Shown in pieces: positions 5,568 to 10,979 of a stretch of DNA of 10,979 bases. This DNA is from an uncultured Veillonella sp. (GTDB taxonomy: Bacteria; Bacillota; Negativicutes; Veillonellales; Veillonellaceae), in contig CAKPSA010000037.1 of NCBI GenBank assembly GCA_934183145.1, positions 1 to 10,979 on the forward strand. Direction: 5' to 3'. Position 1 is the first letter of the stretch. Every line of letters begins with the position of its first letter. The translations under genes and the position numbers were made by a program. The notes below the pieces were generated by a model. It was not told the origin of the DNA, made no database searches, and worked only from the letters and a program-made list of their open reading frames with translations.

Positions 5568-6839
5568 TTATAAAACTTGTGATGACTGGTTAGTGTTTAA
5601 CGTAGTAGTCAATTTGAACCCATCTAGCACATCGATAAGCTCCGGTGTGCTAAGGCTAGTACCTGCTGGGCCAATCATACGAGCCACGGCTACATTGCCT
5701 TCATTACCTAAGATAATAGTAGCGGCGAAAGATACTGGTGCAGCTGCAGATGTATCAGCCGTATTAGGGTTCTTCATATGACCTGCCAAGTAGAACATAA
5801 CATTACCATCGATAATATGTGTTTCATAACGAGTGATCGTTGCCTTATTCACCTCAACTAATTGTTTGAGGTAATAATCACCTAGCATTTGTTTGCCCAT
5901 CATTGTAGGCATACCAGTGCTAACCGCTTGTACAGGGATTGTAAAGGATTCAACATCTAGGCGTACATTATGCTTAGCAAAAGCAATTTTACCTTTTTCA
6001 TTTAGACGGGTAAAACCTTTTGGATATGCAAATTTAATACCTTCAGCTACGCTAATATCACTTGTGCCAGAAATAAACTGCTTAACACCTTTGATTGTGC
6101 TAGAACTGGATTTGTTTAATAGTTCAAAGGATGGAATTGTATGTTCCATCAAGCCTTGTTCCATAAATTCCCCTTGAATTGGCGCATAGGTACTCACCAA
6201 ATTATAGCGATGCGTTGGGTCCTTATCCATAATAAATTCCGCTTCAAATACAGATTGAACAGGCTCTGTAGATGTCATTTCAGCATACGATTTTGGTGTC
6301 GTCTTATCCCAACGTGCTGATGTAGCCCCTTTCTTAGTAAAGAAGCCACCAACGATATCATTATTTTCAAAGACATTACTATGCTGACGCCAGATGCTCA
6401 AGTACTCTTCATCAGACATACCCTTGATTGGTACACCATACCAAGTCGTATTCCATTCTTTTTGAGATACCCCGTCTTGCGGTGTATTATTGCGTTTTGT
6501 GAAAGACACAGTATAGGAATCATCTTGCGTTGGACCTGCTAAGTTGAAAGAATAGCCTTGAATATGCTCGCTTTCACTACGTACATCCATATCTAGCTTA
6601 ACCCCATCAGCTACACGCCATGGGATCGTAAAGGTATAGCCATTTTTATAGTCTTTAACTACTGTATTCATCGTAGTCGCATACGATTTATACTGTTCTG
6701 GCAAAATAGATGCAGAATCCTTTTGGGAATCTACAATAGCTAGCGGAGTTTCAGGTGTACCTTGTAAGCCTTCTGCCATAATAGAGGTCGTGCTCATAGC
6801 CATTACAGCCAATGTTGCAGCAATAAAACGTAACTTCAT
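5568..6839 (-). CDS. Secreted protein of unknown function, last gene of an amino acid ABC transporter operon
   Basis: I do not recognise this 423-residue protein by name. It begins with a classical signal peptide (positive MKLR, hydrophobic core to about residue 18, likely cut after A22 in SIMA-EG) and has no lipobox, no C-terminal anchor and no cysteine I can see, so it should be free in the periplasm or secreted. Two halves look alike. One runs about 68-241, from YTFTIPWRV to MEHTIPSFELL. The other runs about 265-411, from IKFAYPKGF to IDVLDGFKLT. Each starts with an aromatic strand before a proline and ends in a short helix plus F-x-L strand, a pattern seen in PsbP/Mog1/DcrB-like secreted domains; this fold assignment is inference. 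AGGAGG precedes the ATG at 6839, and the ATPase stop codon overlaps that site with an 8-base gap, so it is translated with the transporter. A role in substrate handling or envelope stress is possible but not shown. Confidence 0.85.
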   Translation of the reverse strand: MKLRFIAATLAVMAMSTTSIMAEGLQGTPETPLAIVDSQKDSASILPEQYKSYATTMNTVVKDYKNGYTFTIPWRVADGVKLDMDVRSESEHIQGYSFNLAGPTQDDSYTVSFTKRNNTPQDGVSQKEWNTTWYGVPIKGMSDEEYLSIWRQHSNVFENNDIVGGFFTKKGATSARWDKTTPKSYAEMTSTEPVQSVFEAEFIMDKDPTHRYNLVSTYAPIQGEFMEQGLMEHTIPSFELLNKSSSSTIKGVKQFISGTSDISVAEGIKFAYPKGFTRLNEKGKIAFAKHNVRLDVESFTIPVQAVSTGMPTMMGKQMLGDYYLKQLVEVNKATITRYETHIIDGNVMFYLAGHMKNPNTADTSAAAPVSFAATIILGNEGNVAVARMIGPAGTSLSTPELIDVLDGFKLTTTLNTNQSSQVL

Positions 6840-6847
6840 AAGACCTC

Positions 6848-7606
6848 CTATAACATATTCTCCAAGAACGCTTTCGTTCTATCGTTCTGTGGATTATTGA
6901 AAATTTGCTCTGGTGTACCTTCCTCTTGGATGACACCATCGGCCATAAAGATGACACGGTCAGATACTTCACGAGCAAAATTCATTTCATGGGTTACGAT
7001 AATCATCGTCATATGATCATCAGCCAACTGTTTAATAGTCTTAAGAACCTCACCAGTTAATTCTGGGTCAAGAGCGGATGTTGGTTCATCGAAGAGCATG
7101 ATTTCTGGATTCATCGCCAATGCACGAGCGATGGCTACACGTTGTTGTTGACCGCCAGATAACCGGGATGGATACATATCGCGCTTTTCCCATAGGCCAA
7201 CTTTATTAAGTAATCGCTCTGCAATCGGTAAAATTTCATCATCTTTCATACCTTTTACCATGCGCGGTGCGATCATAATGTTATGAAGAACCGTCATATG
7301 AGGGAATAAATTGAAAGATTGGAAAACCATACCCATGCGTAATAGCAAATCATGTTGTGTTTCTTGGCTAGCATAGTTTACATTACCATTAGTATCTGTA
7401 CTAGCAAGAACCGTACCATCTACAGTAATAGAGCCACCATCAATGGTCTCCAATTGACCTAAACAGCGCAGGAATGTAGATTTACCAGAGCCAGATGGGC
7501 CGATAATAGAAACGATTTCCCCTCTATTCATTTTGAGCGATACATCGCGCAATACAGTTTGATTGTTAAAGCGTTTTTCAATACGCTCCATATTTACAAA
7601 TGTCAT
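6848..7606 (-). CDS. Polar amino acid ABC transporter ATP-binding protein (GlnQ/HisP/ArtP type)
   Basis: Cytoplasmic ATPase of a PAAT-family amino acid importer, 252 residues. The motifs are complete: Walker [10 protein letters not shown] (36-44), Q-loop Q96 in [17 protein letters not shown], signature LSGGQQQR (149-156), Walker B IMLFDEP (169-175), D-loop SALD, and H-loop H206 in VTHEM. The [12 protein letters not shown] stretch is typical of the GlnQ/HisP branch. A loop of roughly 10-15 extra residues at about 66-85 ([15 protein letters not shown] region) makes it slightly longer than the usual 240. The ATG at 7606 follows AAGAGGT. It is downstream of the permease gene (114-base gap) and directly coupled to the secreted-protein gene. 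Which amino acid is carried cannot be told from the ATPase. Confidence 0.95.
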   Translation of the reverse strand: MTFVNMERIEKRFNNQTVLRDVSLKMNRGEIVSIIGPSGSGKSTFLRCLGQLETIDGGSITVDGTVLASTDTNGNVNYASQETQHDLLLRMGMVFQSFNLFPHMTVLHNIMIAPRMVKGMKDDEILPIAERLLNKVGLWEKRDMYPSRLSGGQQQRVAIARALAMNPEIMLFDEPTSALDPELTGEVLKTIKQLADDHMTMIIVTHEMNFAREVSDRVIFMADGVIQEEGTPEQIFNNPQNDRTKAFLENML

Positions 7607-7720
7607 AAGTACCTCTTAAATCATCACATCTTTAACTCTAATCATTCTAAGTATTGGATTGTAGTCATCCATATAGACAATAATTAGATGTATCAATATG
7701 ACAAGCAACTACAGGACAGA

Positions 7721-8377
7721 TTAATCTTCGTATACAGCAAATCGTCTTTCTAAGTAGTTGAAGATATTTGTCAAAATAAAGGTAAAGATCAAGTAGAATA
7801 AAGCTGCCACTAAGAAGGCAGAGATATCAAAGTCACGTTGTACGATAGATTTTGTAATGCGCAAGATATCATTCATAGCCAATACGTATACGAGAGAAGT
7901 ATCTTTCAACAAGTTAATTGTCTCGTTCGCAAGCGGAGGCAATACGCGTTTAAACATTTGTGGCAAGATGATTTTACGCATTGTTTGTGCATAGGTAAAA
8001 CCAAGAACCTTTGCCCCTTCGTATTGACCACGAGAAATGGATTGAATACCACCGCGGAAAATTTCACATAAATACGCTGCGTAGTTCAACACGAATGTAA
8101 GTACTGCGGCTGTAGCATCATCCATTTGGACTGCACCATCTGTAATGATAGGCAATGCATAATATACGAATAAAATTTGTAACATTAATGGTGTGCCGCG
8201 CATCAAATATACGAAGGCTTCAACAATTTTGTCGAGCACTGTAAATTTAGATAGACGTACCAAAGCAAGTAAGATACCACCAGGGATGGATAAAATCCAT
8301 ACAATACAGAAGAGCGATACGGTTACCTTTAAACCATCAGCAATGGTTGGGATAATCTGCAATAAATAATCTAACAT
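7721..8377 (-). CDS. Polar amino acid ABC transporter permease (HisM/GlnP type)
   Basis: Membrane subunit of 218 residues that forms the transport channel, presumably as a homodimer since only one permease gene is present. It carries the family hallmark RGTPLMLQ (60-67) and the cytoplasmic coupling loop GQYEGAKVLGFTYAQTMRKIILPQ (117-140) that docks onto the ATPase. Hydrophobic segments lie near 15-41, 52-77, 88-106 and 188-207. The frame extends upstream to 8437, but those 20 residues are hydrophilic, are encoded across a 14-bp hairpin, and lack a ribosome binding site; AAGGAG sits 6 bases before the ATG at 8377, so that start is used. It follows the binding-protein gene by 123 bases and precedes the ATPase gene. 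Confidence 0.95.
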   Translation of the reverse strand: MLDYLLQIIPTIADGLKVTVSLFCIVWILSIPGGILLALVRLSKFTVLDKIVEAFVYLMRGTPLMLQILFVYYALPIITDGAVQMDDATAAVLTFVLNYAAYLCEIFRGGIQSISRGQYEGAKVLGFTYAQTMRKIILPQMFKRVLPPLANETINLLKDTSLVYVLAMNDILRITKSIVQRDFDISAFLVAALFYLIFTFILTNIFNYLERRFAVYED

Positions 8378-8398
8378 GGAATACTCCTTCAAAACACG

Positions 8399-8431
8399 AC
8401 TAGAGAAGAGGCATCTGGCCTCTTCTCTAGT
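8399..8431 (-). terminator. Strong hairpin between the binding-protein and permease genes (attenuator or mRNA stabiliser)
   Basis: A perfect 14-bp inverted repeat (8399-8412 with 8418-8431) around a 5-base loop. On the minus strand it is followed by CGTGTTTTGAA, a weak, displaced U-tract. Such hairpins after the first gene of a binding-protein operon often make that gene's message more abundant than the rest, by partial termination or by protecting the 3' end. The permease ribosome binding site follows 13-18 bases after the hairpin. Confidence 0.7.
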
Positions 8432-8500
8432 GTACATTTCGTTCTTTAATTATCTGTTGTACATACTGACCATAGTACTATTAGTATATCACGAATTGTA

Positions 8501-9313
8501 CTATTTAGCATCGCTCTTATCTAGGTCTGCGCTAGAACCTAACCATTTTTCAACGATTTTATCAGCAGTACCATCTTTTTTCATGTCCGCTAAGATACCA
8601 TTGATTTTATCACGTAATGCAGTGTCATCTTTACGGAAACCAACAGCGAAGTTATCAACACCGTAATCAGTACCGTCTACGATTTTGTATTTACCAGGTT
8701 CTTTTGTCATGAGGTAACGAGCGATAACACCATCGGCGATAACTGCATCAACACGACCAATACCAAGATCCATGAAAGCACTTACAAAATCTGCATAGGA
8801 TTTTGTTTCTTTCACAGTTTTACCGCTTGGATCATTTTGCAATGCAGCTTCACCAGTACTAGCTTGTTGAACACCTACTACTTTGCCTGCAAGATCAGCT
8901 TTAGATTTGATGGAGTCATCATCATTACGAACAACGATGTATTGTTTATCCTTCATGTATGTGTTGGAGAACAAAATATTTTTCTCACGTTCAGGAGATA
9001 CTGTTAAGCCATTCCATAAAGCGTCGATTTTTTTAGATTTCAACTCAGCTTCTTTACTGGACCAGTCGATAGCTTTGAATTCTACTTCCATGCCAGCGCG
9101 TTTAGCCGCTTCTTTAGCCATATCGATATCTAAACCAACGATTTCGCCTTTATCATCTTTAAAGCCCATTGGAGGGAAGCTATCATCTAAGCCGATAACG
9201 ATTTTTTTAGGTAATTCTTTACTAGCGGTTTTAGTATCACTACCACAACCCGTTACAAATACCATCATAGACACTGCTGCAAGGCCAACGGCCATCATTT
9301 TTTTCCAATTCAT
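8501..9313 (-). CDS. Polar amino acid ABC transporter substrate-binding lipoprotein (SBP family 3)
   Basis: Membrane-anchored binding protein of 270 residues that captures an amino acid and delivers it to the permease. The lipoprotein signal ends in the lipobox VTGC, with lipid-modified cysteine at residue 23. The family 3 fold follows: KIVIGLDDSFPPMGFKDDKGEIVGLDIDMAKEAAKR (the early aromatic/acidic binding segment), the NGLTVSPEREKNILFSNTY stretch, the VGVQQASTGE lobe-2 entry, and the DAVIADGVIARYL region with its aspartate. The NGLTVSPER sequence, where SP and R contact the substrate's carboxylate, resembles glutamine, cystine and arginine binders; the specific ligand cannot be fixed by eye. 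GGAGG lies 6-7 bases before the ATG at 9313. It is the first gene of the operon and has its own promoter. Confidence 0.95.
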   Translation of the reverse strand: MNWKKMMAVGLAAVSMMVFVTGCGSDTKTASKELPKKIVIGLDDSFPPMGFKDDKGEIVGLDIDMAKEAAKRAGMEVEFKAIDWSSKEAELKSKKIDALWNGLTVSPEREKNILFSNTYMKDKQYIVVRNDDDSIKSKADLAGKVVGVQQASTGEAALQNDPSGKTVKETKSYADFVSAFMDLGIGRVDAVIADGVIARYLMTKEPGKYKIVDGTDYGVDNFAVGFRKDDTALRDKINGILADMKKDGTADKIVEKWLGSSADLDKSDAK

Positions 9314-9363
9314 AACTATCCTCCACGGTGTATTACACCTTTAACTACTTGCTATTCTATGCT

Positions 9364-9384
9364 GTACAGAACTCATGTCTGTAC
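9364..9384 (-). promoter_or_regulatory. Inverted repeat at the transcription start of the amino acid transporter operon
   Basis: GTACAGA (9364-9370), seven bases, then TCTGTAC (9378-9384): a perfect 7+7 dyad beginning about 12 bases downstream of the -10 box. It could be a repressor operator or a hairpin at the 5' end of the mRNA. A further small dyad, GGTGT-ATT-ACACC, lies at 9327-9339 next to the ribosome binding site. Confidence 0.5.
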
Positions 9385-9395
9385 CCGATGATTGT

Positions 9396-9424
9396 ATTAT
9401 ACTTTAGTTCGTTAAAGTTGTAAA
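9396..9424 (-). promoter_or_regulatory. Near-consensus sigma-A promoter of the amino acid transporter operon
   Basis: On the minus strand: TTTACA (9419-9424), exactly 17 bases, and a perfect TATAAT (9396-9401). The -35 matches five of six consensus bases. The transcript would start near 9389, giving a leader of about 75 bases before the binding-protein gene. Confidence 0.75.
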
Positions 9425-9515
9425 TAGTTAATTTGATGAATTTTTGAATTCTCTTAATTTCTCAGTCTTACATATCATCTGTTATAAGGATAAAGCGTTT
9501 GTATAACCCCATATT

Positions 9516-9992
9516 TTAAAGATTTGAATGCTTATTAATAGCTTCGATCATGGCCATTTTATCTTTATACCCTACCTGCGCAAGGTCTAATGGTATGACA
9601 TAAATCCCACCATGACCATTCATGGCCTGCAATTCACGCCACCCTTCGGTAAATCCAATAATATGCTCATAATCGACAAAGACAAAATATTCATCCCCAT
9701 GAAAGAGACTGTGAAAGTATTCTATAAAAGAAAAAGGCCTACGTTTTAACACGAGGCCCTTTTCACAGATAAAAGCTTGACTTTCACCTAATCTATGAAG
9801 GGTCCACAATATAAGAAGTAACAACAGATAATACAATATACGCTCAGCCCAATCGGACGGCAAATATTTCACAATTAACACGCACACCAATAGACCGACA
9901 ATGCGTCCAGTCCACTGTATTGCACGATGTATTTCTAAGCTCTGTTGTACGGCACCTGATGAAAAGCGTTCCATTGCCTCTTGTTTCGTCAT
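9516..9992 (-). CDS. Small membrane protein of unknown function, possibly with a bacterial PH-like domain
   Basis: I do not recognise a named family with certainty. The 158-residue protein has a short cytoplasmic N-terminus and two closely spaced hydrophobic helices (about 27-44 and 51-66). These are followed by a soluble C-terminal part (70-158) with alternating hydrophobic strands (QAFICEKGLVLKR, YFVFVDYEHIIGFTEG, GGIYVIPLDL) ending in a helix (KDKMAMIEAINKH). Two helices then a beta-rich region with a final helix is the layout of YcxB-like or bPH-domain membrane proteins; this is inference from pattern only. The ATG at 9992 has GAGG about 8 bases upstream. It starts 36 bases after trpS ends with no terminator between, so the two are probably cotranscribed. 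No clear terminator follows it. Confidence 0.75.
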   Translation of the reverse strand: MTKQEAMERFSSGAVQQSLEIHRAIQWTGRIVGLLVCVLIVKYLPSDWAERILYYLLLLLILWTLHRLGESQAFICEKGLVLKRRPFSFIEYFHSLFHGDEYFVFVDYEHIIGFTEGWRELQAMNGHGGIYVIPLDLAQVGYKDKMAMIEAINKHSNL

Positions 9993-10028
9993 GGCTTACC
10001 TCACAAATTGAAAGTCTACTATATGATT

Positions 10029-10979
<951 letters not shown>

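Noticed and set aside
7607..7720. 114-base gap between the permease and ATPase genes, checked for a small gene, promoter or hairpin
   Set aside because: Only short weak repeats (such as ATTGT/ACAAT) are present and no convincing signal was seen.
8883..9344. A 153-codon open frame on the plus strand opposite the substrate-binding protein gene
   Set aside because: It is the antisense shadow of a clearly coding gene; its composition mirrors that gene and it has no recognisable domain.
9481..9507. GTTATA...TATAAC dyad downstream of the small membrane protein gene as a terminator
   Set aside because: The stem is 6 AT-rich base pairs with a 15-base loop and no U-tract follows; not a credible terminator.

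Overview
The window looks like a chromosomal segment of a low-to-mid GC diderm Firmicute of the Negativicutes, most probably Veillonella. This is inferred from the overall character of the proteins, the strong AGGAGG-type ribosome binding sites, the AT-rich intergenic regions with intrinsic terminators, and a molybdate/amino-acid/trpS gene mix typical of that group. I could not run a search, so the genus is an inference. Thirteen protein genes are supported. Twelve lie on the minus strand and one on the plus strand (the AEC transporter). There are no RNA genes, insertion sequences, CRISPR arrays or phage genes that I can see. No intergenic gap exceeds 300 bases.

Left part (1-2290): a molybdate ABC transporter locus on the minus strand in the order modA (lipoprotein), modB (permease), modC (ATPase, cut by the window start). 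An intrinsic terminator and a candidate internal promoter separate modA from modB. The modB stop codon merges with the modC ribosome binding site. Upstream of modA there is a nested inverted repeat around a candidate -10 box, followed by a leader that can fold.

Middle (2290-5400): a divergent AEC-family (malate/auxin-efflux type) permease on the plus strand is preceded by a perfect 16-base palindrome and followed by a strong bidirectional terminator. Facing it are a markedly AT-rich EamA/DMT-family transporter and, behind a terminator, an ArsR/SmtB repressor with a complete CzrA-like alpha-5 zinc site. Next comes a universal stress protein with its own promoter and terminator.

Right part (5400-9500): a minus-strand operon for polar amino acid uptake, in the order substrate-binding lipoprotein, permease, ATPase. 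It ends in a tightly coupled gene for an unrecognised secreted protein that appears to consist of two related domains. A near-consensus promoter with a 7+7 dyad just downstream drives the operon, and a 14-bp hairpin sits between the binding-protein and permease genes. This fourth gene is the best candidate for something undescribed.

Right edge (9500-10979): trpS (N-terminus outside the window), followed by a small membrane protein of unknown function, probably cotranscribed.

Taken together this is mostly solute uptake (molybdate, polar amino acids, two secondary transporters) plus stress and metal sensing. No large novel system is evident. The points of interest are the secreted operon partner and several regulatory structures.
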